Below, one piece after another: positions 46,401 through 56,949 of a stretch of 64,000 nt of DNA. Below the pieces are notes generated by a model. That model was not told the DNA's origin. It saw nothing but the letters and a program-made list of their open reading frames with translations, and did no database searches. A program made the position numbers and the translations under genes. Every line of letters starts with the position of its first letter. The stretch's first letter is position 1. The stretch comes from Pelecanus crispus. Taxonomy: Eukaryota; Chordata; Aves; Pelecaniformes; Pelecanidae. The stretch is from positions 1,550,001 through 1,614,000 of the forward strand of contig NC_134662.1 in the NCBI RefSeq assembly GCF_030463565.1, read 5' to 3'.

Positions 46401-47242
46401 CGGAGCACCCCAGGGACCGCTCGCCTCCTCCCCTCCCTGGCACACAGCTCCCGGGGCAGCCAGGACCCGTCCAGCTGGAGGAGAGGTGCAGCGTGGGCAG
46501 GGTGGGGGGCACCCCCTCGGGCAGCAGTTTGGAGGGAGGGGAGCACTGGGCTCCGCTTTGCAAGGTCTGTGACGGGAAACGTGTCCCCGAGCCGGAGCTG
46601 GGGATGGGACGGACATTGGGGGGGACAGGAAAGCTGGAACAACCCCGCCCAGGGAGCCGGCTCCGGTGGGGCCGCATCCTGGCTCTGCCCCACGGCGGAC
46701 AAGCACCCACCTCTCTCGCGGACGAAGTAAGCCAGGTAGAGGTCGAGCTCCTTGACGGAGACGCTGATGTGGTGGGGCTGGACGCAGAGGATGGGGTTGG
46801 TGCACTGGCCCGACTTGACCAGGCGCTCGCCGTCGGTGCTCTCCAGCGGGATCCCTTTGAAGAGGATGACCATGACCAGGTCCAGCCGCCACACCTTGTC
46901 TGCCTGCCGCAGGCAGTCGATGCGGCGCATCTTCCCCTTCTGGTCGGGGTTGGAGAGGACGCAGCACGAGGGTTTCTTGCCCGTGATGGAGAGCACGAAG
47001 TCCTCGCGGCACTCAGGCCGGATGTCCTTGCGCAGCTTGGCCAGGAGGCGCGAGGCCCATTTCTGCTTCACCTCCGGCTTCTCGCTCAGCAGCTCGTCCT
47101 TCACTGCCCTCTCCTCATCCTTCGTCATCCTCTTCTCGTGCTTCTTGAAGTACTTGCGCTTGCGGGCCTGCAGGTTGAACCAGGTGTAGGCGAAGGCCCG
47201 GACGTGGGGGAGCAGCGCCTCGATGAAGGGGTGGAATTCATC
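25472..47242 (-). CDS. NFIC: Nuclear factor I C, NFIC, coding exons 2-11 (exon 1 not in window); frameshift in exon 6
   Basis: Minus-strand exons in transcript order: 47242-46711, 34686-34615, 34096-34022, 33870-33747, 33580-33455, 31262-31134, 31014-30830, 29299-29140, 27468-27383, 25489-25472. All have GT-AG borders and the phases expected of NFI genes. They encode about 501 residues, from [14 protein letters not shown] to SWYLG. NFIC is a nuclear CTF/NFI factor that binds the TTGGC(N5)GCCAA palindrome as a dimer through its N-terminal MH1-like domain (all in exon 2) and activates transcription through a proline-rich C-terminus. C-type residues such as RPECRED and [10 protein letters not shown] support NFIC over other NFI paralogs, as does synteny. 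One extra G in exon 6 breaks the frame as written. The usual first exon (encoding a short MYSSPLCLTQ-like start) was not found. Confidence 0.95.
26270..26480. repeat. About 63-bp minisatellite in NFIC intron 10
   Basis: GCACCCTGGCNCAGCACAGC recurs at 26321 and 26384 (63 bp), with weaker copies on both sides. Confidence 0.7.
26995..27345. repeat. GCCACGGCAGCGATGCC-type short-period minisatellite, NFIC intron 10
   Basis: Degenerate 12-18 bp units built from GCAATGCC, CACGGTGGC and CAGCGATGCC fill about 350 bp directly next to exon 10. Confidence 0.75.
27383..27468 (-). CDS. NFIC: NFIC exon 10
   Basis: 86 nt encoding [20 protein letters not shown] then DPGSIYQAQ. With the end of exon 9 it makes [14 protein letters not shown], related to the RNA polymerase II CTD heptad seen in CTF/NFI activation domains. 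Confidence 0.95.
29140..29299 (-). CDS. NFIC: NFIC exon 9
   Basis: 160 nt encoding [20 protein letters not shown], then a proline run, [20 protein letters not shown] and GTTSPTSP. The proline-rich activation region begins here. Confidence 0.95.
29930..30245. repeat. GTGCTGGGTGCACGG minisatellite, NFIC intron 8
   Basis: About 310 bp of 10-21 bp units such as GGGTGCTGGGTGCACGGGGT. No coding signal; the Cys/Gly or His/Ala frames are by-products. Confidence 0.8.
30830..31014 (-). CDS. NFIC: NFIC exon 8
   Basis: 185 nt encoding [40 protein letters not shown] and [20 protein letters not shown] followed by GP. Ends in phase 0 at CCG|GTAAGG. Confidence 0.96.
31134..31262 (-). CDS. NFIC: NFIC exon 7
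   Basis: 129 nt encoding [20 protein letters not shown], then [20 protein letters not shown] and HS. The [16 protein letters not shown] block is diagnostic of NFI proteins. Confidence 0.96.
31385..31745. repeat. Alternating purine-pyrimidine (GTGCACGCGT) tract, NFIC intron 6
   Basis: About 360 bp dominated by TG, CA and CG steps, 120 bp upstream of the exon 7 acceptor. It is a strong Z-DNA candidate. Confidence 0.75.
32745..33440. repeat. 52-bp minisatellite, NFIC intron 6
   Basis: Units contain GGGCCCTATAGCAACCCCAC and GGCACCTATAGCCAGCTCGT. From 33075 to 33310 the copies are almost identical with an exact 52-bp period; older copies extend back to 32745. The array ends only about 15 bp from the exon 6 donor. 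Confidence 0.88.
33455..33580 (-). CDS. NFIC: NFIC exon 6, with +1 frameshift in a G7 run
   Basis: It starts [18 protein letters not shown] in the expected frame. After the run of seven G (plus strand C, 33522-33528) the codons for [16 protein letters not shown] and TEDMEG continue in the +1 frame. Observed length is 126 nt; 125 nt would keep phase with exon 7. Borders are CCCCAG|GAGC and GGGG|GTAGGT. Confidence 0.9.
33747..33870 (-). CDS. NFIC: NFIC exon 5
   Basis: 124 nt encoding [20 protein letters not shown], then [20 protein letters not shown] and SG. Donor GCGG|GTAGGT. Confidence 0.95.
34022..34096 (-). CDS. NFIC: NFIC exon 4
   Basis: 75 nt encoding [20 protein letters not shown] then QVSR, a strongly conserved NFI segment. 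Borders are GCACAG|AT and CGAA|GTGAGT. Confidence 0.95.
34615..34686 (-). CDS. NFIC: NFIC exon 3
   Basis: 72 nt after TCTTACAG. It encodes [20 protein letters not shown] then PITL and ends CTGG|GTGAGT. This Ser-rich segment follows the DNA-binding domain in NFIC. Confidence 0.95.
36500..36960. repeat. 92-bp minisatellite, NFIC intron 2
   Basis: About five copies. The A of CCCCAAATGGCCCCTGCTCG falls at 36544, 36636, 36728 and 36820, an exact 92-bp period. Because 92 is not a multiple of 3, the array opens several frames at once. Confidence 0.92.
39485..39870 (+). repeat. Polypurine tract with (GAAAAA)n core, NFIC intron 2
   Basis: About 385 bp almost without pyrimidines on the plus strand. 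The perfect hexamer core is at about 39690-39790. On the NFIC transcript it is a long polypyrimidine tract. Confidence 0.9.
40090..40205. repeat. CCCCACGGCACGGCACAG repeat
   Basis: Five or so 18-23 bp units, of the form AGCCCCACGGCACGGC. Confidence 0.7.
42075..42725 (+). repeat. 71-bp G-rich minisatellite, NFIC intron 2
   Basis: GCATAGGGATGGGG recurs at 42181, 42252, 42322, 42394 and 42465 (70-72 bp apart) with more copies to 42725. Units are rich in GGGATGGGG and GGGG runs on the plus strand. Confidence 0.88.
43020..43255. repeat. CCCAGCCCTGCTCCCAGTCC minisatellite
   Basis: Tandem and nested units of CTGCACCCAG, CTGCTCCCAG and CACCAACCAACC over about 235 bp in NFIC intron 2. Confidence 0.75.
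44525..44785. repeat. CCCAGTCCAGCCCAGTA degenerate repeat
   Basis: Repeated GTGCCCCCAGTCCAGCCCAG-like units in NFIC intron 2. Confidence 0.65.
46711..47242 (-). CDS. NFIC: NFIC exon 2, DNA-binding/dimerisation domain
   Basis: 532 nt, the invariant NFI exon 2 length. It begins [14 protein letters not shown] and ends [10 protein letters not shown] plus one base. It contains the basic [12 protein letters not shown] helix, [14 protein letters not shown], the cysteines of ECRED, SCCVLSN, RIDCLRQ and LCVQPHH, and [11 protein letters not shown]. Confidence 0.98.
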
Positions 47243-48534
47243 CTGCGGGAGCAGAGGGAGAGGTGGTCACTCCCGGCCGAGCCCCCCCACACCCATCCCG
47301 GGACGGCTGGGGAGCCCGCAGGGACCCACTGGGGACATCCCCACCGGGGACATCCCCGCCAGGCTGCATCCCAGCGCAACCAGCAGGAAGAGCTGTGGCC
47401 GAGGCGCGTGCTTGCCGGGGACGGGGAACCCCTCCCCATGCAGCAGGATCCCCCCCCCAACCCAGCAGCCCCCCATAAATCCCACTGACTGCGACGCTCC
47501 CAGGCCAATAACCTGCCGGGCGTGGCTGTGGCATACCGGAGCCGGCAGCGCCGCGGAGGGGCAGGTGCTTGCGCAAGGCAGCACCCGGACCCTCTCCCCT
47601 TCCCACCCACGCGTGCCGGGATCTCCTCCCGACAGGCGCAGAAATCCCGCCTGACATCGCGCCCGCTGGAGCCGCCGACGCCAGGCGCTGCCAGACTGCA
47701 GCACCCAAGGGACGGGTCCCCCACATCCCCAGCATCCCGGGCGCTCCTGCACGGGCTGCGGGTGCCTTGGACCTCTCCGCTCCCTCTGGGCCAGTGGGAA
47801 ACTCCCCCAGTTTGCCCCAGTTGCGGCCAGCCTGGTGGCTGGCGCCCGGCCCGGTGCACAAGGCGTGCTCTGACTGCCTTTTTCCATTTGGCGAGTGCTG
47901 CTGGATGGGTCCGGCCCCAAAAGAAAACAAGGAAAATGCATCCCCCTCCCTGGCCCCTCCTTCCCACAGACCATTTTTTTTTTTTTTTCCCCTCAGTTCG
48001 GAAAATCAGTGCTTCCTGGCTGGGGGGCCCACAACCCCCCCGGGGGATGGAGAGGTGTCAGGAAGCCCTCCCGGCGGGGATCGGCATGGCTTGGAAAACG
48101 GCAAAGAGAGGGCCAAGCATCCCTGTGCATGGCCAGGGCAGCAGCAAGCTGGTCCACGAGGGCAGGATTTGGCCCTCGGGATCCCTCATGACGGGCGATG
48201 ATGTGGAGGAGGAAGGAGCGCAGCTTGGCGCTCGAGTCCTGGAGGCTGCCAGGGCCGGGCAGGGGGTGGCTGGTGGCAGCCACCGCCGTCGTGCCCGGGT
48301 TTGGGTTACTCTCCCAGCGGGGAGGGACCCAGGAGGCAGCTGCGGGCAGGAGTCGGGGAAGGATGGAGCCCCGGCAGTGGGATGGGCAAGCGGCTCCGGA
48401 GACGGCGGCAGGGCCTGCTCATCCCGGGGCAGCGATGCCATTCCCCAGCAGAAGCAGCCCCATCCCAAAGTGACCATGCTTGGAGGGAACAGTGTCACCT
48501 CAAGCAGGCTCCCGGCAGGGACCGGCCCCATGCA

Positions 48535-49080
48535 GACCCCGCTAACTCCTGCTCTGCCCCGAGGCCAGCACAGACCCCATTAACCCCAAACCGGCCCCTG
48601 CACAGCTCCTACAAAACCCCAGACCCGCTCCCCCGGCACAAGCCCTGCCAACAGCCAGCGCAGGTCCCGCGGCGCAGCCCCGGTGTCCCCTGCACAGACC
48701 CTGCCGTGAGCTGGCACAGACACCCCGGCACAGACCCTACCGACCCCTGAACCTGGCACTGACGCCAGTAACTGCCAGCACCAAGCACCAGCACAGCCCC
48801 ACTAATCCCCAAAAGCCTCCCCAGGCGCAGACCCCGTTATTCACCAGCACAGACCCATCACCCCAGCGCGGACCCCGCCGGGGCCCCTGCTCCGGACCCA
48901 GCTTCACCAGAGCCGTGACCCCATGGGTGCCCCCCAAACCCCGCAAAGGACAGGGGACCCACCCTTGCTGGGGAACCCATTCCACCCGTGGGGACCCAAC
49001 CCTGCCGGGGGACCCATCCTGACCCTGGGGACCCATCCCAGTCATCCCGCCGGGGAAACACGTCCCTGCCTCGTGGACCC
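48535..49080. repeat. Degenerate GCACAGACCCC and GGGGACCCATCC repeats, NFIC intron 1
   Basis: Short imperfect units (CCAGCACAGACCCC, then GGGGACCCAACCCTG) in two adjoining blocks. Confidence 0.55.
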
Positions 49081-51475
49081 GTCCCCACCGGCTGCTCCTG
49101 GGGCGGCTGCAGCCCCACGCGGCCGCAGGGTCTGGTTCCCTCCCCAGCAGCAGCCGCTAATTCAGTGCAGCTGGGCAAGGGCTGGGCATGTGTCTTAAAT
49201 CAGGGAAGAAGGTCAAAGAAAAGTAAGACAGGAGCCGAAAAAAGCAGCAGCAAGTTCCAAAAACAATACTTGGCCGGGGCGGTGGGCGGCTGATCTTCCT
49301 TGGTGGCCGGTTATTCAGACGAGCCCTACAAATTGCTGCCATCCCCCGGCCCCGCCACCCTCCCCAGGCAGCCGGTGGCAGGGCTGACCGCAGTGCTGGG
49401 GCGGGGGGCACCGCGCCATTGTCCCCGTCCCTGCCCTCCCGCCGGGCACTGCCACCCCGGGCACCGCTGCAGGGATGGCGGGCAAGAGCAGGGCCGTCCC
49501 TGTTGGGGGAGGCAGCACCCTTGGGCGCTGCTCACCCTCACTGCGAGGGCCAGGGGACGCTCGGTGCCCTGCCACAGGCCGGCAAGCGCGAGCCCCGCTT
49601 TCTGTGGGGCTCTGAGCAGATGCCAGCTTTGCCCTCCCTCACCGCGGTGCCGAGGATGTTCAGAGCCCGCTCAGACCCATATCTGGGACCCCCCAAAAAC
49701 CCGCTGCGTGCAAAAGCCCCTGTGGTCCTTGGTGTCCCCGAAGCCGTCGTTGCCCCACCCCACCCCCCCCCCCCAAGATTACGGCGGGACGGGAGCTGCG
49801 CCGAAAGCCGATCAGCCGCTCGCCAACTTTCCCTCCCGCCCAGCTTATCCCGCGCCGAGATGCCGTTTCGAGTTAAGCTGCTTTAGCGGGGCCACGCGAG
49901 GGTGGCCGGGGGGGCACCGGGACAGCTGGTTGCACGGGTGGGACGGCTGCAGCTGGGTGCCGAGGGCACAAACTAGAGGATTTGGGGAGCGTCCCTGTGC
50001 CCTGCATCCCCGCCACGACGCCGGCACCGTGCAGCCAGCGAGCCGCTCCGCTGGGCACGCCGCCCCGGCTGACACCGGCTAGCTTCGCACCCAGCGCCGC
50101 TTCAGAACGCAAAGGCAGGGACACGCTTTCCGTCTGTCCCATCCCCGATCCCCGCCGGCCCGGCCAGCAGCACGGAGCGCCGGCAAGGGGCTGGTTAAGT
50201 GTTTCTCCTGCTGTTTTTCCTTTGCAAGGCTGGGAAGCAGAGACGTGCTGCAATACCCCAGACGAGGCTGCTCCCGGGGCATTTCCGGATGGGAATCTGG
50301 CAGCAGAGCCTGCGCTTGGGCCCCATCCAGCCCGGGCTTGTAAAGCCCCGCGACCCGGGGAGGAGCACGCCTGCGTCGGGGTGCTGCTGGCCCTGGCACA
50401 GGGCCCCCCTCGCGCCCCTCTCCCAGGGACTGGTGGAGCGCTGACTTTCCACGCCAGACGCTGCGAGGGGAAACTGAGGCACGGGTCAAGCCTGGCCGTC
50501 CTGGTGTCCGTCCTGCGTGGAGCGGGGGAGGGGAAGGAGCGATGCTCTGCGCGGAGCCAGGCACGCCGTGCCAGGATTAACTCTGCAGCGGCAGGGAGCT
50601 GGGGGGGGGGGCACAGCCGCGGCGCTGCCTCGCCCCGTGCTCCAGCCTGTCCTCACCGCCTCGCCTGGTGCTGGGGCTCCGCACCTGGCTGTGGCGGGCG
50701 CTGTCCACCCTGGGGACAGTGGGGGATGCTCTGTGCCACTCAGGGACACGGCGCCAGGCACGGGCACCATGGCCGGGCACTGCGGCACGGGCTGGCCGGG
50801 CCTCCAAGCATCCTCCGCTCCAGCGCCTTGTCCAAACAGGTTGGGCTTGGTGAAACAGCCTGAATTTTCCAATGAAAAAACGTTTCCTCAGGAAATTCCC
50901 AAGCAGTTTTCACAGAGGGAGGACAGGGGCAGAGGAGGAGGAGGAGGAGGGGGACGGGAGCGGTCAGTCACCTCAGCAGCAGGTTTTGCTCCGCACCAGC
51001 ACGGCCCCGGCCCCAGGGAGGAGCGGGATGCCATCCCCACCGCAGGCAGAGTGACGCGGGGCGACCTCACCGCATCCCAGCCCTACGGGGACCACACAGG
51101 GTTTATTTTATGAAAGGATGCTCAGCCCCCCCGCCAGCCAGCCACACACCTCCAAACTGCTGCCGGCTCCCATGGCCGCCGCTCCTGCCAGGTCCCACTC
51201 CCCGCGGCCGCACGAGCCCAGGCAGGGGCTGGCAAGTTCGGCGCTGGGTGCCGTGCCCCCAAGGGAAGCCTTGGTGTGGTGGCGGCGGGGGGGGGCGGGG
51301 GCGATGCAGCCGGAGAGATTCTGGCAATCCTGAAAATCCCGAAATCCTGGTACCCAAAAGGGGCACGGCGGGGACTTGCTCCTCGCCCCAACCTCAGCTT
51401 CCCCTCGCCGCAGCCTGCGGGTGCCCTGGGCACGGACGAAACGCTCTCGCGTGGCCCCGGCAAAGCCTCCAGTAG

Positions 51476-51750
51476 CCGCTTCTTAACTGTTCGCTGAAGC
51501 GGCTCTTGGTAATAAGTTAACCTGGTAATGAGACCTGTTGCCGAGACAGATGCAAATGATTGGGAAGTGCTCATTAGAGGGGATGGAAGGAGGCACTTAG
51601 GCCCTGAAAAGCACCCAGCCCTTCCCGGGGCCGGCCCTGCACCGTATTAGAGCCCATTTTACAATAATTGCTCCAGAGGAGGAAATCTATTTGGATTCAT
51701 CATGAAGTATTTATTAACAAGAGCTTATTCATAATTTTTGCTGCTCGCCA
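51476..51750. promoter_or_regulatory. AT-rich candidate enhancer in NFIC intron 1
   Basis: An island of ordinary-complexity AT-rich DNA inside GC-rich intron. It contains ATGCAAAT (octamer/POU) at 51550-51557, GTTAAC (HNF1-like half) at 51516-51521, several TAAT cores and TTTATTAACAAGAGCTTATT around 51710-51730. Such composition breaks are typical of conserved non-coding elements; conservation was not tested. Confidence 0.4.
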
Positions 51751-54700
51751 GCATGGCGCGGCCAGGGTTCCCGGCCTGCTCGGCAAGTCCTAACGAGGTT
51801 TCCCCGGCGCTGGTGAGCGGCACTGCCGTGCTGGGAGGGGGGAAACTGAGGCACGCCGGGCGCAGGGCAGCGGGAGGGAGCAGGGCAGCAGCTGGAGTTC
51901 CCCGGAAAGCAGATGGGGACGGCACGAGCTGTGCCGGCCTCACCCGCGCACACCCGGCCCCACAGCGGAGCTGCCCATGGGGCAGAAAAGGCTGTCGCAG
52001 TCACGCTCCCCCCCCAGCTCCCGGCAGCGGCAGCTGAGCCGAGGTGGGGACGACCCAGCCCTGTGCTTGCAAAACCCCTCTTGCAGCCCGCGCCGGGGCA
52101 CGGAGCCCCGGTGCCTGGGGCAGCCCGGCCAGCTGGCACCGCTGGTGCAGGCGGAGGTGAAGGCAGGGCACGGTGCAACCTCCCCGCCGCTCCTCTTCCC
52201 AGACCCCGGGGCTTTTTTTCCCCCAGAGCCGCCAGCATCCTCCAGCCAACATCCCTGCATGGCTCAGGGCTGCGTATGGGCTGGACTGTACCCACAGCGT
52301 GCTCCGGATGCGGCCACCCTGTTGGGAGAGTCAGCCAGGATGGGTGCAAGGCCAGAAAGGGGCTCCCATGCTTCATTTACTGCCGCGACGCTCAGCCCCA
52401 CTCAGAATCAGACCCGGAGGTGGCAGATGGGCTAATAAAGCACCCGGTGCCCACCCCTCACCCGGGACCACCGCAACCCCGGACCCCTCGCCGCGCTGCC
52501 CTGGGCTCCCCGCGCCTGGTGCTGCCCAAAAGCACCCGGCTGGGTCCTTTGAGCCATCCCGGAGCAGGCAGGTCCCTGCCCCCCCGCCGGCGCCGCGAGT
52601 GCCCCGTGCCAGGCCGGTGCCCGCCTGCCTGCGCCTACGTGCCGGGGCGGGAGGCGATGCCGGCGCTCGCCCTCGCAGGTGGTGCGGCTGCAAGCGGGGG
52701 TGCGGGGAGCACGCTGAGGCCGCCGCCGCGGGTCACGGGAGGCCGCGGCAGGCAGCAAACCTGCCAGTTGCTTTGGAAAACAGCAGGAAGAAAAGCAGCT
52801 CTCTTTGCAGCCCCGGGCTCAGGTGCCAGCGCTGCCTGGGCCCGCGCCAGCCGGCACAGCCCTCCCCGGGGAGGCAGCGCTGCTGGCAGACAGCGGCCGG
52901 GGGTGGCCCAGGTGGGCTGAAGCCGGTGGGGGCTTCTCCGGCGGCATGCTACGTGCCCCAACCCTGTGCCCATCACCCTGCCTCCGGTCAACTAGCGTTG
53001 CTGGTCCCCAGCTTTGCTAAATACAGCCCAAACTGGGGAGCGGCGCGCCCAGGGTGTGGGGAAGGGGTAAGGATGCCCCGGGGATGGCACCCAGCAGCGG
53101 CACAGCCAGCAGCGGCGGGTGGAGGAGCTGGGAGGGCACTGGGGAGGGAGCCCCGGTGGTGGGAGCGCCCAGGGCCGCTCACGGCCTTCCTGCAGACTCA
53201 CTCGGTTCCCCCAGCTGCCTCAGTTTCCCCAGGCGCCGCCTCTGCCCGTCCCCCTCGGGCTGCGGGAGCCGACAACTCAGCTGCTTCCCCGGGGTGACCC
53301 CACCTGTCCCGAGGGTGTGACGCTGCCTTTCTAAAGACGGGGAAACTGAGGCACGGCACCCGCCAGGCCAGCCCGGAGGAGAGGCAGGACGCGACGGCAG
53401 CTGCTGGGGTCCGGGGAGAGCCCTGCGAGCAGCACAGGGGGAGCACGGAGGGGACCCGGCCCGTGGCCAAGGAAACGTCCCCCCGCCCCGGGAAGCATCC
53501 CGTGGCCGGCAGCGCTGGGGCCACGTGGCTTCCCAGCCGAAACCCCCCTGGGGATCCAAGGAAGGGAAATGTTTTATGGAACTGGAAAAAAAAAACGCTT
53601 TGCCAACAGGCCCCAGCGCTGCCAGCTTCTCCGCCCAGCCCTGCGTCAGCACGGGGCCCTGGGGGTGGCCCACTCCCCCCAGCCCCGCTCCCGGCACACG
53701 GCGGGGACTGCGGCTGTGGGGGGGGCAGCGCTGGAGCCGTGCCCCAGGCCCAGCGCTTCGCCCACCCCAGACCCCAGGGCCCCAGCCCGGCAGCTGCTGG
53801 GATGTGACGCAGGGACAGCGGCAGCTTGCAGCCCCAGGAGCGCGGAGAGAAACTGAGGCAGGAGACGCCGCGGGGCCGGCAGCGCCGCGTTCGCCCCGGG
53901 GGGGGCAGGCAGCAGGCAGCCCCAGCTCAGTGTCCCCCCCAGCACCGAGGAAGCCGGGACCAGGCAGAGCCCCCCAAGCTCCCCTGGGCCGAGCCCAGGG
54001 CTCTGAGCCCGGCTTTAGCCCCTGACGCAGGAGGTTTTATTTCCCTCCCAACATATTTTTAGCCCTGCCTGCTCCGTCCTGGCCTTTCCGAGGGGGATTA
54101 ATTCCCACCCCCCACCATCAGGCACCATTAAAGATGTGGGGGTGCAGAGAGTGGTCCCCAACTCCCTCCCAGGGGTGCATGCCGGGCGGGGGGAAGGCAC
54201 CGGGGTGTCTCTGCACCCCACGACGGGGAGCACTGCGATGGGCTTGCAGCGCTCGCCCCGCTGCAAATCCAATCCCTGGCGGGCTGGAGCAAGTCACCAG
54301 TTAAAAATAGCCCCGGCCTTTCGCTGAGGAGCCGGCGACCTTGCGGGAGGATCGGCCGCCCCCGGGGCCCCGGCGGTGAAGAGTTCACGGCCCCTCCTGC
54401 AGCCCCGTCGCCTCCGCCGCGCCACGGACGTGCCAGCGGTTCAGCCTCCGCTCCGGCACCTCACGGGCTCCCCAGGGGTTGCGGACGCCCCGCCAGGACC
54501 CTCTACCTAGGGATGGGGAAACTGAGGCGCAGGGCGGCGACAGGCTCTCCCGGAGAGCAAAGGGAGACGCGGGCGACCCCAGAGGGTCAGTGCTGCCTCG
54601 AGCGAGGCCGGATCCTGCGCCCTGATCGCTGAGGGACGGGACTGCTTTAACGGGGAGGGGGGTTCATCCGCTTTCGGCAGTTCAGCTGAGCCTTCCTGGG

Positions 54701-56949
54701 GAGATTCAAAGGCTGAGCCCAGCCGGGCCCTATTTAGGGAGGGTTTTGGATGCCTCCCAAGCAGCAGGAGCGGGGGCCGGCCCGGACAAAGGGACTCTGT
54801 TCAGGACGTTGGGCTCCAGCGGTGCCCGGCGTGGAGGCTGGTGGCCGTGGCCGGTCCCCTTGTCCCCCGCGTGACGAGTCAGCACCTGGGGCTGGGGCGG
54901 GGGGTGAGCACCCCTCTCCCGCGCCGGGTGCTGTTCCCCACCTGGGGGTAAACTGAGGCACTGGGCAGAACCGTCCTTGCCTCCCGGGCTGCCACTGAAA
55001 CTGCTAAGTGACACTGCCGTACCGCGGAGACGGCCGTGCCAACCTGCCTCGTGACGTGGAGTCCACCAGCCACCCGCCCTGGGCTACTTGCCCGGGCTGG
55101 CCCTGGGCCATCCCGTGGGGGAGTCCAAGGTCCCTTAGCGGGGCCGGGCGTTCCAGCAGCCAATACCCCAGCCACCGGCTCCATGGCGGAGCAGAAGGAA
55201 AAACCCCCCGTCAGGCCAGATCCTGCCAGCTTGATGCCGTGACGGGGCGCAGGGCGGTGCCAGCGGGGTGCAGTGCTGCCAGCACCCCAGGTCCTGGGAC
55301 CAGGGAACCTCCCACGTCATCTGAGCCCCCCCCACCGCCCGCCCCAGGCCCTGGGGGGCTTCGGAAAGCCCCAAGGCTTGGGGGCTGCAGCGCTGTTACC
55401 AGCCCGCGCACGCTTGCACGCTCCCCGCCGCACGTAGAGCCCCAAGTGCCCACGTGCACACCCATGGGTGCTGGGCACAGAAACGCCAGGGATGGGGACC
55501 GGCTGAACGGGCAGGGTCCTCACCGCGGTGCTGCCGGGCGAGCTCTGGCTAGCCGGCTCCTGCCTCCATACCCACACAGGACACAGCGAGGCCACGGCTC
55601 GGCCCTGGCGCTGCTGCCGGCGACTCCCCTCGCCGACCAATTCACCACCACAAGGCCAGGAGGCTGGCGAGTGCGTCCTGGTTCCCTCCGGCGGTACCTC
55701 AGGATGCGATGCAGTCATCGCTAATGCATCTGGACTCATTTACGGGGATGAGAAAATGTTTCCAGGTTTCCCACAAAGTCCCATTAAGATCCCAGTCCCA
55801 CTCTATTTTTAGTGCCTTCATCAACAACGCCTTCCCGAGCCACCCCGGCGCTCCAGGGCCCCGCGGGGCTGGCGGGGGCACCCCGGGCACGCGCCCGCCT
55901 TTGCGGGGAGCGGAGCTGCGCCGGCTGGAGGGGGCGAACCCCGGCCCTGCGCTCCCCGACCCAGCAGCTTTGCCCCCGTGGATGGGGTGGGGATGCCCCA
56001 GCCCAGCTTTCGCTTGAGAGCAGCTGAGGAAGGCAACTCGGGAAACAACAGCGAAAGCTGCCCCCGGTCCCCGCGTTGACCACGGAGCCCCAGGCTGTGG
56101 GGCCCCGCTCACGGCTGAGGATGGAGAGGGGGCAGTGGCGCCGGGAGATGCTCGGTGGGGCCGGGCACGCCGGTGGCCGCGCGTCCCTGCAGGCACAGGG
56201 TGATGCGCTGCAGCACCGGTTTGTCACCTGGCGATGGCCGGCGGCTGGTGGGCCACCCCCCCGCCAGCAACCCCCGGCGCCCTGGCAGTGCCCCCTCCCC
56301 GAGGCAGCGGGTGCCCACGGGGCTCGCGCTGGAGCTGCCGAGGGCACGCACGGATCCTGCCCTTGGCCCTGCACCCTCCCGGGCTATCTATAGCCATGAC
56401 CTCAGCGGGAGCCGGGGCAGACGCCCGGCCGCGCATCCTCCCTTCTTGGCAGGGCTGCTGCCACAGCCCCCACCCGGTAAAGAGCCGCCAAGCCAAGGCT
56501 TTTATCCCATCCACTCGCTAATCCGACGGGATTTGGTGTCAGGGGCTGCCCACGGGTGGCTCGCAAAGGCTGTTTCCAGGGGGGGGCTCAGCCAAGGGAT
56601 GGAGAACGCCAGCCGGCAAGGGCAGGCGGCGGTGCTGGGTGTCAGCGCCTTGGGTGACAGTGTCCCACCCTGGGGGCTGGACGAGAGGGGATGTGGGCGA
56701 CCCAGCTCTGAGGAGGTCGAGCAGGGGCCGTCCCCGTGCAGGCAGGGGTGACCTGAGGACACCCCGCAGCTGCGCCCCGCAGGCGTCGGGGTCGCAGCCT
56801 CCCGCAGAGCCGGGGGGGGCGTAGGGAGGGACCCGCTCGCTCTCCGCCGGCTCACCCGGGGGAAGTGGGGAAGGGGTGGCCCAGAGGAGGGGAATTTCCC
56901 CGGCTTTTTTCTCCAACAAACTCCTCGGCTTGTGCAATTAGAGAAATTT

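Larger units (their letters stand above)
34687..46710 (-). other. NFIC: NFIC intron 2
   Basis: A 12-kb intron made mostly of GC-rich sequence and tandem repeats listed separately. Blocks of ordinary complexity that may be regulatory lie at 37840-37960, 41450-41510, 42828-42925 and 44205-44310. No exon was recognised. Confidence 0.75.

Noticed and set aside
44273-47488. 1071-codon plus-strand open frame antisense to NFIC exon 2
   Set aside because: It runs through intron repeats and over a conserved exon on the other strand, has no recognisable domain, and long stop-free frames are common in such GC-rich DNA.
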